From a virus: DNA of 59,501 bases. The translations under genes were made by a program, and so were the position numbers. The notes below the pieces were generated by a model. It was not told the origin of the DNA, did no database searches, and worked only from the letters and a program-made list of their open reading frames with translations. Where the stretch lies: IMG/VR virus record IMGVR_UViG_3300023179_005665, positions 1-59,501 of that record; one strand, 5' to 3'. Positions 33,798-42,632 of this stretch are shown in pieces. Every line of letters starts with the position of its first letter. Positions within the stretch are counted from its first letter, which is position 1.

Positions 33798-35447
33798 ATG
33801 AATTCTACTCTAGTTACCGGAATATGGGATCTCGACAGAGCATCCGCCTCAGAGGGTTGGGGAAGGAATTACGATCACTATATTAAGAATTTACAGAAGT
33901 TACTGTCTTCTTGTTATGATATAAATTTTATAGTATTTATAGACCCTAAAGATGAACATTATGTTTGGGAAGTAAGAGATAAGAATAATACTGTGGTCTA
34001 TCATCACACAAAAGACCAATTTAATGGTAATTTCTTCCCATTTTTTGATAAGATACAGGATATAAGAAATAATCCAGCATGGTACAATCAAGCTGGTTGG
34101 TTGAAAGAGAGTACGCAAGGATCCATGGAATACTACAACCCTATGGTTATGAGTAAACCGTTCCTATTGCATAATGCAAAGATATACAATCCGTTTAATA
34201 GCGATTATTTGTATTGGATAGATGGTGGAATAACGAATACTGTTCATCCCGGTTATTTTAGTCATGATAAAGTTTTAGATAAAATAGAAAAACTAACTAA
34301 AAAATTCTTATTTATAGCTTTTCCCTATGAGACTAATAGCGAAATCCATGGATTTGATATAGCAAAAATGGACAGTATAGCAGGGCAACACGTAAATAGA
34401 GTTGCTAGAGGAGGATTTTTTGGAGGGAAAAAAGAATATATTTCGGCAGCTAATGATATGTATTATGGTCTTTTAAATGATACTCTTAATCAAGGGTATA
34501 TGGGTACAGAAGAGAGTATTTTTACATTAATGACCTATTTAAAACCGGAAATGTATCAATATGAAATGATTAATGATGACGGTTTAATAAATACTTTTTT
34601 TGAAAATGTGAAAAATAACAAAACAGACTTGCAAAAAATGTTAGCAACTAAACCATATAAGAATGAAGATATTTATTTATATATTAATGCTTTTAATTCT
34701 CCAGAACAATTGCAGATGGTTCTTGATAGTTTTGAAGTTTATGATCCTAAATTTTTAACACACACTAAAAAAGTTCTCATTAACAATACAACCAAAGAAG
34801 AATTGTTCTCTAAATATGATATTATTACTAAAAAATATAAATTTGATGAAGAAATAAGAAAAGGCAATTTAGGAGTATGTAGGGCAAGACAAGAGGCTGC
34901 CGAGCATTTCAAAAACACAGAATCAAAATATATGATGTTTTTTGAAGATGATATGTTATTAAGCATGAGTGGCGGCGATTATTGTAATTTTGGGCTTAAA
35001 CGCAAAGTTAATAATCTTTTCGATACTATAATAAATATTATGGATAATGAAGAGTATGATTTTTTAAAATTAAGTTTTAGTGAGTTTTATGGTCATAATG
35101 GAGAGCAATGGAGTTGGCATAATGTTCCTCAAGATAAACGCATAGAGTACTTCGGTAGTGTTAATGACAAACCCCCAACCCAATTTAATTGTATAAAAAG
35201 CCTAAATAATACACCATATGCAGAAGGAGAAATTTACTATTGTAACTGGCCTCATATTATAGGACAGAATGGTAATCAAAAGTTGTTCTTAGACACAAAA
35301 TGGAATCATCCATATGAGCAAACATGGATGAGTCATATTTATACTCTTACTAAGGAAAATAAAGTTAAACCAGCAATATTATTAGCTAGTCCCATCTTAC
35401 ATAATAGGATACATTTTTATGAAGCGAGCGAAAGAAAAGAAAACTAA
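33798..35447 (+). CDS. HtrL/YibB-like protein with a glycosyltransferase-like C-terminal half
   Basis: The 549-residue protein starts MNSTLVTGIWDLDRASASEG. A GTG start eleven codons earlier is possible, but the promoter start site would leave almost no leader. The first half matches HtrL/YibB-type proteins (LVTGIWDL, then FPFFDKIQDIRNNPAWYNQA and YLYWIDGGITNTVHP). The second half has NEDIYLYINAFNSPEQLQMV, GNLGVCRARQEAAEHFKNTE and YMMFFEDDMLL, a GT2-like donor site. A two-domain enzyme is likely. It is the first gene of the rightward island. Confidence 0.7.
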   Translation: MNSTLVTGIWDLDRASASEGWGRNYDHYIKNLQKLLSSCYDINFIVFIDPKDEHYVWEVRDKNNTVVYHHTKDQFNGNFFPFFDKIQDIRNNPAWYNQAGWLKESTQGSMEYYNPMVMSKPFLLHNAKIYNPFNSDYLYWIDGGITNTVHPGYFSHDKVLDKIEKLTKKFLFIAFPYETNSEIHGFDIAKMDSIAGQHVNRVARGGFFGGKKEYISAANDMYYGLLNDTLNQGYMGTEESIFTLMTYLKPEMYQYEMINDDGLINTFFENVKNNKTDLQKMLATKPYKNEDIYLYINAFNSPEQLQMVLDSFEVYDPKFLTHTKKVLINNTTKEELFSKYDIITKKYKFDEEIRKGNLGVCRARQEAAEHFKNTESKYMMFFEDDMLLSMSGGDYCNFGLKRKVNNLFDTIINIMDNEEYDFLKLSFSEFYGHNGEQWSWHNVPQDKRIEYFGSVNDKPPTQFNCIKSLNNTPYAEGEIYYCNWPHIIGQNGNQKLFLDTKWNHPYEQTWMSHIYTLTKENKVKPAILLASPILHNRIHFYEASERKEN

Positions 35448-36702
35448 AGAAAATACTATTTTTATTCAGATAGCTTCTTACAGGGACCCTCAATTAATAT
35501 TGACTATTAAAGATGCTATAGCTAATGCTTCTGATCCTGATAATTTAGTTTTTGGTATAGCTCGTCAATATAGCCCTAATGATAAATTTGACAATATAGA
35601 CGAATATAGAAATGATAAAAGATTTAGAATATTAGATATTCCATATCAAGAATCTAGAGGCGTATGCTGGGCCAGAAACCAAGTACAGCAGCTATACAAA
35701 GACGAAAAATACACATTACAAATTGATAGTCATATGAGATTTGAGAAAAATTGGGACGTTGAATTTATTAAAATGATTACTGATTTACAATCTCAAGGCT
35801 ATAAGAAACCTCTATTAACTGGGTATGTATCTTCTTTTGACCCAGACAATGATCCTGCTGCCAGAGTACGAGAACCATGGAGAATGGTTTTTGATAGATT
35901 TATTCCAGAAGGAGCTGTTTTCTTTTTGCCGGAGACTATTCCAGATTGGCAAAATCTAACAGGACCTGTTCCTGCTCGATTTTATTCTGCTCATTTCTGT
36001 TTTACTTTAGGAGAATTTAGCAAAGAGGTCCAGCATAACCCTGAATATTATTTTCATGGAGAAGAAATTAGTATAGCGGTACGAGCATATACCCATGGGT
36101 ATGATCTGTTTCATCCTCATAAAGTTCTTATATGGCACGAATATACAAGAAAAGGACGAACAAAACAATGGGATGATGATCCTAAATGGGTAGATAAAAA
36201 CAATAAATCTCATTTGACAAATAGAAAACTGTTTGGAATGGATGGAGAAACCCAAGAAGGTCACAACGGTCCTTATGGTTTTGGAGAGACTAGAACTCTA
36301 AAAGATTATGAAAAATATGCGGGTTTATTATTTAGTAAACGATCAATTCAACAACCAACAATAGATAAGCAATATCCTCCTAATCCTGATATTTATAAAA
36401 CTGAAGAAGAATGGTTAAATAGCTTTTCTCGTATTTTTAAACACTGTATAGATATACAGTATGTTCAAGTGCCAGAAAACGATTATGATTTTTGGGTAGT
36501 GGCATTTCATGATGAAAAAGATAATACTTTGTATAGAAAAGATGCAGATCTCTCAGAGATACAAAATATGAAAAACGACCCGGATAAATATTGTAAAATT
36601 TGGAGAGAGTTTCCAACAACAGTTGAACCAAAATACTGGGTGGTGTGGCCTCATAGCGATAGCAAAGGCTGGTGTGATAAAATTACTGGGAATTTATACT
36701 AA
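35419..36702 (+). CDS. GlcNAc-transferase-like glycosyltransferase (PF11397 type)
   Basis: The 427-residue protein starts MKRAKEKKTKENTIFIQIAS and overlaps the preceding gene by 29 bases. IFIQIASYRDPQLILTIKDA, then ESRGVCWARNQVQQLY and YTLQIDSHMRFEKNWD (DSH metal site) match the GlcNAc-transferase family known from eukaryotic Skp1 modification and from viruses and phages. Further on are ARFYSAHFCFTLGEF and YFHGEEISIAVRAYTHGYDL. The last 110 residues form an extra domain. Acceptor unknown. Confidence 0.82.
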   Translation: MKRAKEKKTKENTIFIQIASYRDPQLILTIKDAIANASDPDNLVFGIARQYSPNDKFDNIDEYRNDKRFRILDIPYQESRGVCWARNQVQQLYKDEKYTLQIDSHMRFEKNWDVEFIKMITDLQSQGYKKPLLTGYVSSFDPDNDPAARVREPWRMVFDRFIPEGAVFFLPETIPDWQNLTGPVPARFYSAHFCFTLGEFSKEVQHNPEYYFHGEEISIAVRAYTHGYDLFHPHKVLIWHEYTRKGRTKQWDDDPKWVDKNNKSHLTNRKLFGMDGETQEGHNGPYGFGETRTLKDYEKYAGLLFSKRSIQQPTIDKQYPPNPDIYKTEEEWLNSFSRIFKHCIDIQYVQVPENDYDFWVVAFHDEKDNTLYRKDADLSEIQNMKNDPDKYCKIWREFPTTVEPKYWVVWPHSDSKGWCDKITGNLY

Positions 36703-36704
36703 TT

Positions 36705-37409
36705 ATGATTACAATTAATCAATATAAGTTTGCTGATATAGGTTTTTATATTAATTTAGATAGCAGAATAGATCGTAAAGATAAATTAGAGTTACAATTA
36801 TATAATTATAATATAAGAAACGTAGTTAGATATTCAGCAAATACACAAACATCGTCTGGTCCTCAAAATTGTAAATCCAGTCATTATGAAATATATAGAA
36901 AATTTTTAGATACAGAATATGAAACTCTATTAGTCTTGGAGGATGACTGTTTATTTCTGCCGTATCTATATAATAATACTGAAGAGGTATATAATAATAT
37001 ATTTTCTTTAAATTTTGACTTATTTTGGTTAGGATGCAGAAATCGTCGCTGGCCAAAACCGTACAAGAATAAATGTTACCAAGTCCAGTCCGTTGCTCAT
37101 ACTCAGTCTTATATTATAAATCGCAAACTATGTGAATATATACTAAATTTTTTTCCAGAACATGGACACAACTCTTTAGCAATAGACGAGCTGTTATGTT
37201 TAGTACCATTTGGTTATGACGTCGCGTATGACCCAAATAAATTTAATTTTTATGAAATGGATAATCCTTTAGAGCAATTAGAGCAACATTTTTTATCTTT
37301 ATGCTATGAAAGAGCCCTTACTACACAGTATCAATCTTATAGCGATTTATGGCATACAGAAGCTAATTATGAATACTATCTATCTTCTTCTTTTCCGGTT
37401 GTAGATTGA
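36705..37409 (+). CDS. GT25-family glycosyltransferase
   Basis: The 234-residue protein has IGFYINLDSRIDRKDKLELQ (the INLDxxxDR donor-loop signature), a KSSHYEIYRKFLD segment and ETLLVLEDDCLFLPY with the LVLEDD metal site. These define GT25, the LOS/procollagen galactosyltransferase family. It starts two bases after the preceding stop and ends on the next start (TGATG), so the genes are coupled. Confidence 0.85.
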   Translation: MITINQYKFADIGFYINLDSRIDRKDKLELQLYNYNIRNVVRYSANTQTSSGPQNCKSSHYEIYRKFLDTEYETLLVLEDDCLFLPYLYNNTEEVYNNIFSLNFDLFWLGCRNRRWPKPYKNKCYQVQSVAHTQSYIINRKLCEYILNFFPEHGHNSLAIDELLCLVPFGYDVAYDPNKFNFYEMDNPLEQLEQHFLSLCYERALTTQYQSYSDLWHTEANYEYYLSSSFPVVD

Positions 37410-38140
37410 TGAAAGTTTTATCTATTACATGGTCATATAACGACGATTTAATATACAAAGACAGCTTGTTGTATAAATCTTTCATTAAGTATAATTCTGC
37501 TAACGATTTTTTAAATATTCATTTTAATAGAAATAATTACATAGATGTAGAAGAAAAATTTAAAAATAAATTTGGATTTCAATACGAATATATTCTTTAT
37601 AAAATATTTTTATTGAAAGAAAAACTTAATATAATAAATGATAACTTTATAATATATGCAGATACTAATGATGTTGTTTGTATATCAAATATATTAAAAT
37701 TAAATAATTTTTTACCTGATAATCATGTTCTATTTTCTTCAGAATCTAATCAGTATCCATCGGCTGGTAAATTATGGAATTCGTATTCAATAAAAAATAT
37801 ATCGAAAGATACGTTTTTGAATTCTGGATTATTCATGGGGTCAAAAAAAAATATAGAGAGATTACTTAATAAGTGCCTAGAAGACATTTTGCCTTTAGAA
37901 TATAAAGATTTCGGAGGCGATCAAGGCGTTTACACATATAATTATATAAATTATGACGATATCATTTTAGACACAACAAATAATATTTTTTTAAGCACTT
38001 ATTTAAAATCTTCCGATTCTTATAATTTTGAGAATAATCGTATAGTTTGTAAAAAAAATAATACAAAACCGATATTTATTCATGATAATGGGTGGAACTA
38101 CGGTAGTCCTAGATTTATAGAAAAATTTAATCTAATTTAA
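37409..38140 (+). CDS. PLOD/procollagen-glycosyltransferase-like enzyme (copy 1)
   Basis: The 243-residue protein starts MKVLSITWSYNDDLIYKDSL at the ATG that overlaps the previous TGA. The motif FIIYADTNDVVCIS supplies a DxxD metal site. Further motifs are VLFSSESNQYPSAGKLW, FLNSGLFMGSKKNIERLL and GGDQGVYTYNYI, then a closing PIFIHDNGWNYG. This is the order seen in the GT domain of procollagen-lysine glycosyltransferases. The gene at 38839 is a divergent paralogue. Confidence 0.76.
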   Translation: MKVLSITWSYNDDLIYKDSLLYKSFIKYNSANDFLNIHFNRNNYIDVEEKFKNKFGFQYEYILYKIFLLKEKLNIINDNFIIYADTNDVVCISNILKLNNFLPDNHVLFSSESNQYPSAGKLWNSYSIKNISKDTFLNSGLFMGSKKNIERLLNKCLEDILPLEYKDFGGDQGVYTYNYINYDDIILDTTNNIFLSTYLKSSDSYNFENNRIVCKKNNTKPIFIHDNGWNYGSPRFIEKFNLI

Positions 38141-38154
38141 TAGAGATATATAAA

Positions 38155-38829
38155 ATGAATAAAATTGAACTACAAGAACACATAGAATATCTATATAAAA
38201 AAGATGATTTACCTAGAAGTCATAAAGATTATTTATCTACTATAAGAGAAAGATTTAATTTTGAGCCTAAAGTAATATACGATATAGGATCCTGCGTCCT
38301 TCATTGGACCAAAGAGGCGGAAAAAATATGGCCAAATGCTAAGTTTTATCTTTTTGAGACGATGGAGACTGTAGAGTTTCTTTATAATAAATTAGGATAC
38401 GATTATAATTTAGGCGTGTTAAGCGACACGGAAAAAGAATTAATCTTTTATCAATCATCTGTCAGTCCGGGAGGCAACTCTTATTATAAAGAGAACAGCT
38501 GGGCTACCGATATTCATTACGGAGAAGACAGTAAAAGATATGTTAGAACTCAAACCGTTGATAATATAGTAAAAGCTAAAAGTTTTACATACGCCGATTT
38601 GATCAAAATAGACGTTCAGGGCTGTGAAATAGACATATTAAAAGGTATGGAAAAAACTTTAAAACATTGTCAGCATCTTATTGTGGAACTACAACACTCT
38701 CAGTATAATACAGGAGCCCCATTAGCAGACGAATCTATACCTATAATTGAATCTTTAGGATTTAAATTAGAAACTAGACTATTTTGCAATAACGGTCCAG
38801 ATGGAGACTATCATTTTGTTAAAAAATAA
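38155..38829 (+). CDS. FkbM-family methyltransferase
   Basis: The 224-residue protein has KVIYDIGSCVLHWTKEAEKI (SAM loop), KFYLFETMETVEFLY, then DLIKIDVQGCEIDILKGMEK and HLIVELQHSQYNTGAPLADE. The DVQGCE motif is the FkbM signature. It lies between two PLOD-like glycosyltransferase genes, so sugar O-methylation is likely. Confidence 0.85.
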   Translation: MNKIELQEHIEYLYKKDDLPRSHKDYLSTIRERFNFEPKVIYDIGSCVLHWTKEAEKIWPNAKFYLFETMETVEFLYNKLGYDYNLGVLSDTEKELIFYQSSVSPGGNSYYKENSWATDIHYGEDSKRYVRTQTVDNIVKAKSFTYADLIKIDVQGCEIDILKGMEKTLKHCQHLIVELQHSQYNTGAPLADESIPIIESLGFKLETRLFCNNGPDGDYHFVKK

Positions 38830-38838
38830 TTTTATATA

Positions 38839-39570
38839 ATGAATAAATATTGTTTAATTACTACATATTATGGACTTAATGCTACTTGTCCCTCCAAACA
38901 AGCAACCAAACATAAATTTAATTACGATGGGGATGAACAAAATTTATATATCAATTTCAGTAATGATTTCGATCCTTGGCATAAAGACCATTTAATTGTT
39001 GGTAATTCAGGTAGAAAAGATTTAATATATAGTAAAATTTTTTTATTAAAAGACTTTATAAAAGAGCATATTGTAGGCCGCTACGACATAATATGTCATA
39101 TAGATTATAGCGATGTTAAATTTGCACAAAGTTTTAATTCTATGATGACTAAATTTGACAAAACAGGCTTAGATTTCTGCATAGCAACAGAGAAGTCATG
39201 CTGGCCATATTTAGAAATAGTTCAAAAATGGACAAATAAAGAACTTTCACTTCAAGAATTTGATTACATAAATAGCGGATGTATAATATCAAAAACAGAC
39301 ACACTACTTAATTATTTAGACGAATTATCTCATCTTTGTTTGAATTCAGATATAGATTTTTGGGATGATCAAGGGGTTTGGCAGTATTACAACATAAATA
39401 TACAAAAATTAAACGCAGATAAAACTTGTGAATATTTCTTTTGCACGGGCTTACTGGATAATACATACTACTCTTTTGAAAATAATATAATCACAACAAA
39501 ATTTAATACTTGTCCATATATTATTCATGACAATTCTAGTTTCAGTTTAAATCTTATTCATCAAATTTAA
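38839..39570 (+). CDS. PLOD/procollagen-glycosyltransferase-like enzyme (copy 2)
   Basis: The 243-residue protein shares the layout of the gene at 37409: KIFLLKDFIKEHIVGRYDII, then CHIDYSDVKF (metal site), FCIATEKSCWPY, DYINSGCIISKTDTLLNYLD, FWDDQGVWQYY and a closing CPYIIHDNSSF. The paralogues are about the same length, which suggests tandem duplication with an FkbM gene between. Donor and acceptor unknown. Confidence 0.74.
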   Translation: MNKYCLITTYYGLNATCPSKQATKHKFNYDGDEQNLYINFSNDFDPWHKDHLIVGNSGRKDLIYSKIFLLKDFIKEHIVGRYDIICHIDYSDVKFAQSFNSMMTKFDKTGLDFCIATEKSCWPYLEIVQKWTNKELSLQEFDYINSGCIISKTDTLLNYLDELSHLCLNSDIDFWDDQGVWQYYNINIQKLNADKTCEYFFCTGLLDNTYYSFENNIITTKFNTCPYIIHDNSSFSLNLIHQI

Positions 39571-39583
39571 TGGAGAACATACA

Positions 39584-40201
39584 ATGTCTATTAGCGGTCA
39601 TTTTGTTTATAAAAATTTAGCAATATCTCAGCACCATAATATTCAACATCCTTTCACAAATATGCTTATTTCTACAAAACCTAATAAAATAATAGAAATA
39701 GGAACATCTCAAGGCGGATTGACTTTGATGTTGAGGCATATATTAGATGAGAATAATTTAAAAGAAACCAACTTAATAACATACGATGTCTATGATCCTG
39801 TTTTTTTAAAACAAATAATTGTTGAAAATAATGAATTAATTTCTACTAAAGTAGAAACTTTATTTTGTCAACAATATAAGGTATTTAAAGATGAAGAAAC
39901 TAAAAATTCATTAAAAGATTATATTAGAAAAGATGGGGTGACGGCAGTAATTTGTGATGGCGGTAATAAATCTTCAGAATTTAATCTGTTTGCTGAACTT
40001 CTAAAGCCTAATGATATCATAATGGCTCACGATTATGCTCCCAACAAAGAGTATTTTGAACAACACATGAAAGATAAAATTTGGAACTGGCACGAGATAC
40101 AGGATTCTGATATCATAGAAAGTTGTCAAAAGTATGGTTTGGTTCCTTACATGAGGGAAGAATTTTTAAACGTTGCTTGGGCGTGTTTTAAGAAAGAATA
40201 A
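39584..40201 (+). CDS. CmcI-like/sugar O-methyltransferase
   Basis: The 205-residue protein has NKIIEIGTSQGGLTLMLRHI (SAM loop), NLITYDVYDP, then VTAVICDGGNKSSEFNLFAE, and NDIIMAHDYAPNKEYF. This is the class I fold in the CmcI/rhamnosyl-O-methyltransferase style. It follows AGGTGG-poor, GGAGAA ribosome sequence at the ATG at 39584. It is the last methyltransferase of the rightward series. Confidence 0.76.
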   Translation: MSISGHFVYKNLAISQHHNIQHPFTNMLISTKPNKIIEIGTSQGGLTLMLRHILDENNLKETNLITYDVYDPVFLKQIIVENNELISTKVETLFCQQYKVFKDEETKNSLKDYIRKDGVTAVICDGGNKSSEFNLFAELLKPNDIIMAHDYAPNKEYFEQHMKDKIWNWHEIQDSDIIESCQKYGLVPYMREEFLNVAWACFKKE

Positions 40202-40202
40202 A

Positions 40203-40616
40203 ATGAAAAATTTAGCGATATTGTTGGCGTGTGGCTTATTGTCTTTTGGATACGACGCATCGTATGCTCAACAGTATAATGGCAATACATCGAACCCTTC
40301 TCAAGTATATGGATTGTTCGGTTTTGGGGTTGGCTCTGCTCCTAGCTCTATGATGCTAGGAGATGCTGCTGTGATCAATGCACAAGCCAATCTAGTATTA
40401 AGTCAATCGTATGCTAATATTAATTACGAAACAGCTTATGCCATGAGGATGGATAATAATATTTTGAGAACACAAACATTTTTTCAGATGAGACAGATAA
40501 ATAGGTATTATAGAGATTTGGAGAATTGGCAAAAGCAAGAAAGAGCTATGCTTAAACATTCTGGTCTTTATGACAGAGAATCAATTGAATATATATATAA
40601 TGGTGTTAAAAAATAG
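40203..40616 (+). CDS. Small exported protein
   Basis: The 137-residue protein starts MKNLAILLACGLLSFGYDAS with an AYAQQ end, a Sec signal peptide with likely cleavage after Ala-Tyr-Ala at about residue 22. LLAC at residues 7-10 could alternatively be a lipobox. The mature part is Asn/Gln/Tyr-rich with an NAQANLVLSQSYANINYETA helix and no domain. The ATG is chosen over an in-frame start ten codons upstream inside the previous gene. Its 3' end overlaps the convergent subtilisin by 11 bases. Confidence 0.65.
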   Translation: MKNLAILLACGLLSFGYDASYAQQYNGNTSNPSQVYGLFGFGVGSAPSSMMLGDAAVINAQANLVLSQSYANINYETAYAMRMDNNILRTQTFFQMRQINRYYRDLENWQKQERAMLKHSGLYDRESIEYIYNGVKK

Positions 40617-41535
40617 GATACAATATCCCATATCCCTGATATTTTTTAACCCCGGCATATCTAGGATCTGCTAAATTTTTTGCTTTTTTCTTAAATACTC
40701 TTACATAATCATCTGATGTCTTTAACATACCTGCTATTGGAGTGTAAGGAACTCGTCTTGCATGACTAAGGAGTAGAGCAGCGCACCCTACAGCAAATGG
40801 GGTACTCATGCTAGTGCCGCTCATAATAGCATATCGGCTTCCTGGAACGCAACTTAAAATATCGTGACCAGGAGCTAGAAAATCTAAAGTCTCTCCGCTA
40901 CAAGTGAAATCTGTTCGTCTTAAGTCTTGATCAATCGCTCCTATAGCTATGGTATGATCGTACTTAGCAGGATACATAATATCCACATCCTCTCCAGAAT
41001 TTCCAGCAGCACAAAATACTATACATCCACGAGATGCTGCGTATTTTATAGCATTCTCAAGAGCTGGCACAGACTGTGGGCTTCCTAAACTCATACTAAT
41101 AAAATCTGCGTTCTGGTCTGCTGACCATATAATAGCCTTGACTATGTCGTTTATATTACCATTTCCTTCGGCATTTAGTGCTTTAACAGGTATTATTTTT
41201 GATTTTGGAGATATGCCGACCATTCCTAGACCATTATCCGATGCCGCTATCGTGCCGGCAACATGAGTACCATGACCATTATCATCGTATGGGTCTTTTG
41301 CCGGGTCAATACAATTAAATCCATTAATTATGTTATCTTTTAAATCAGGATGATCTAAATCACAACCTGTATCTATAACAGCTATTGTTACATTTTCTCC
41401 TCTAGATTGTTGCCATTGATCTTGTATATTAAACTTTTTTATTTCCCATCCATAAATCTGAGCACTGTCCGGGGACAATCCGAAGATATCTTGCCTAACA
41501 TAAGGAAGCAGCCCTATTTTTTTATTTCTTCTCAT
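40606..41535 (-). CDS. Subtilisin-like serine protease (S8)
   Basis: In this 309-residue protein the triad is Asp55 (TIAVIDTGCDLDHPDL), His88 (DDNGHGTHVAGTIAA) and Ser242 (AIMSGTSMSTPFAVG); Asn179 (FCAAGNSGED) forms the oxyanion hole. It has no signal peptide but a short basic prosegment-like head (MRRNKKIGLLPYVRQDIFGL). GGGAG lies seven bases before the ATG. It overlaps the exported trypsin-like gene by 14 bases, so both are probably made together. Possible roles: processing of phage proteins, or attack on host proteins at lysis. Confidence 0.92.
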   Translation of the reverse strand: MRRNKKIGLLPYVRQDIFGLSPDSAQIYGWEIKKFNIQDQWQQSRGENVTIAVIDTGCDLDHPDLKDNIINGFNCIDPAKDPYDDNGHGTHVAGTIAASDNGLGMVGISPKSKIIPVKALNAEGNGNINDIVKAIIWSADQNADFISMSLGSPQSVPALENAIKYAASRGCIVFCAAGNSGEDVDIMYPAKYDHTIAIGAIDQDLRRTDFTCSGETLDFLAPGHDILSCVPGSRYAIMSGTSMSTPFAVGCAALLLSHARRVPYTPIAGMLKTSDDYVRVFKKKAKNLADPRYAGVKKYQGYGILYPIF

Positions 41536-42304
41536 TTCTCAGCTCCCTATGTTGTAAAAATTGTACTGTGCTATTGATCCATTCTACATGATTGCTAATT
41601 CTAGTATGACCACTTTCTGTTTTATAGTCTGACTTAGCTTTATGTCCATTGGCCATAATACATGAATGAATACCAGCTAATTTATTTCCAATAAATAAAC
41701 CACCGCCACTATCTCCCGGTGCTATTATAAATTCTAATTCTGTTTTTTTAATATTTATAGACGGAGTACATACTAACATCCCTCTATCTATTCCATCTAT
41801 AGTATTAGATCCGGCTCTTTTGAATCTATCAGACTTTATAGCCCCAGTATTAAATGTACCAGTTATGCCGAATCCAGATAAGCTACATATCTTCCCATGC
41901 TCATCTTCTTGTTGGTATAGTTCAGGATACCAGTCAAGACCTATCGAATCTTTTAATTTAATAATTCCTATATCGTAGTATCCAAAATTATTAGAATTAT
42001 ATTTTTGATGAATTATAACAGTATCTGTTGTTAAATTTTTGTTATTAATATTAACTTTAATTATTTGATCTTTGGTTGCTGATAAAACATGTGCGGCAGT
42101 GATAATAATATTATCGCTGTAAGCCACACCAGATGCAAAATATGGCTCATTATCATCTGAGATACCGCTTATTTGTGCTATATATGGAAATTTTGAACCG
42201 TAATCAATATATTTTTGATCCGGAGTATTGGGGTCTATAGTCCCAGCTATTAGCTTATAACTATAAAGAAATAATAGAATAACGATTAAAGTTATTTTAT
42301 TCAT
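41522..42304 (-). CDS. Exported trypsin-like serine protease (S1)
   Basis: The 260-residue protein has a signal peptide (MNKITLIVILLFLYSYKLIA) followed by GTIDPNTPDQKYIDYGSKFP. The triad is His72 (IIITAAHVLSA), Asp111 (YYDIGIIKLKD) and Ser199 (IIAPGDSGGGLFIG). The GTIDPxxPDxKYIxYGxxF start is one I associate with planctomycete-type secreted proteases. It would act in the periplasm or outside the cell. It is paired with the subtilisin gene downstream. Confidence 0.88.
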   Translation of the reverse strand: MNKITLIVILLFLYSYKLIAGTIDPNTPDQKYIDYGSKFPYIAQISGISDDNEPYFASGVAYSDNIIITAAHVLSATKDQIIKVNINNKNLTTDTVIIHQKYNSNNFGYYDIGIIKLKDSIGLDWYPELYQQEDEHGKICSLSGFGITGTFNTGAIKSDRFKRAGSNTIDGIDRGMLVCTPSINIKKTELEFIIAPGDSGGGLFIGNKLAGIHSCIMANGHKAKSDYKTESGHTRISNHVEWINSTVQFLQHRELRNEKK

Positions 42305-42320
42305 AGCTCCCCTTTACAAA

Positions 42321-42632
42321 TTATGGTCTAGTTTTAACCTTCTGCAAATATGACGAACAATCAGATTCTACAAACTTATTGTAACTTCTGTAATTGTATA
42401 GATGACCGAATATTAAATGACAAGGATTATCACAAAGAGTAATTAGATTATCAAATTCTAGTTCTAGTTCTGGATTTATATGTACTGGTATTTTGTGATG
42501 AACCTCCAACTTTTTATTTGCCCCACAAGCAGCGCAATAAGGATATTTTTCTAAATGTTTTTTACGAATACTGCTCCATTTAGGAGATCTAACAGAATAT
42601 CTGACTTTACTAAATAAACCTAAAATATTCAT
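42321..42632 (-). CDS. HNH endonuclease
   Basis: The 103-residue protein has CAACGANKKLEVHHKIPVHI then LEFDNLITLCDNPCHLIFGH, a compact HNH/McrA-type domain with two cysteine pairs around the metal site. Its start overlaps the stop of the actin-like gene. It could be a mobile endonuclease or, given its position near DNA-handling genes, a processing nuclease. Confidence 0.82.
   Translation of the reverse strand: MNILGLFSKVRYSVRSPKWSSIRKKHLEKYPYCAACGANKKLEVHHKIPVHINPELELEFDNLITLCDNPCHLIFGHLYNYRSYNKFVESDCSSYLQKVKTRP

Noticed and set aside
40203-40616. Lipoprotein call for the small exported protein
   Set aside because: LLAC is a possible lipobox, but the cysteine is only at residue 10 and the Ala-Tyr-Ala cleavage site fits an ordinary signal peptide better.
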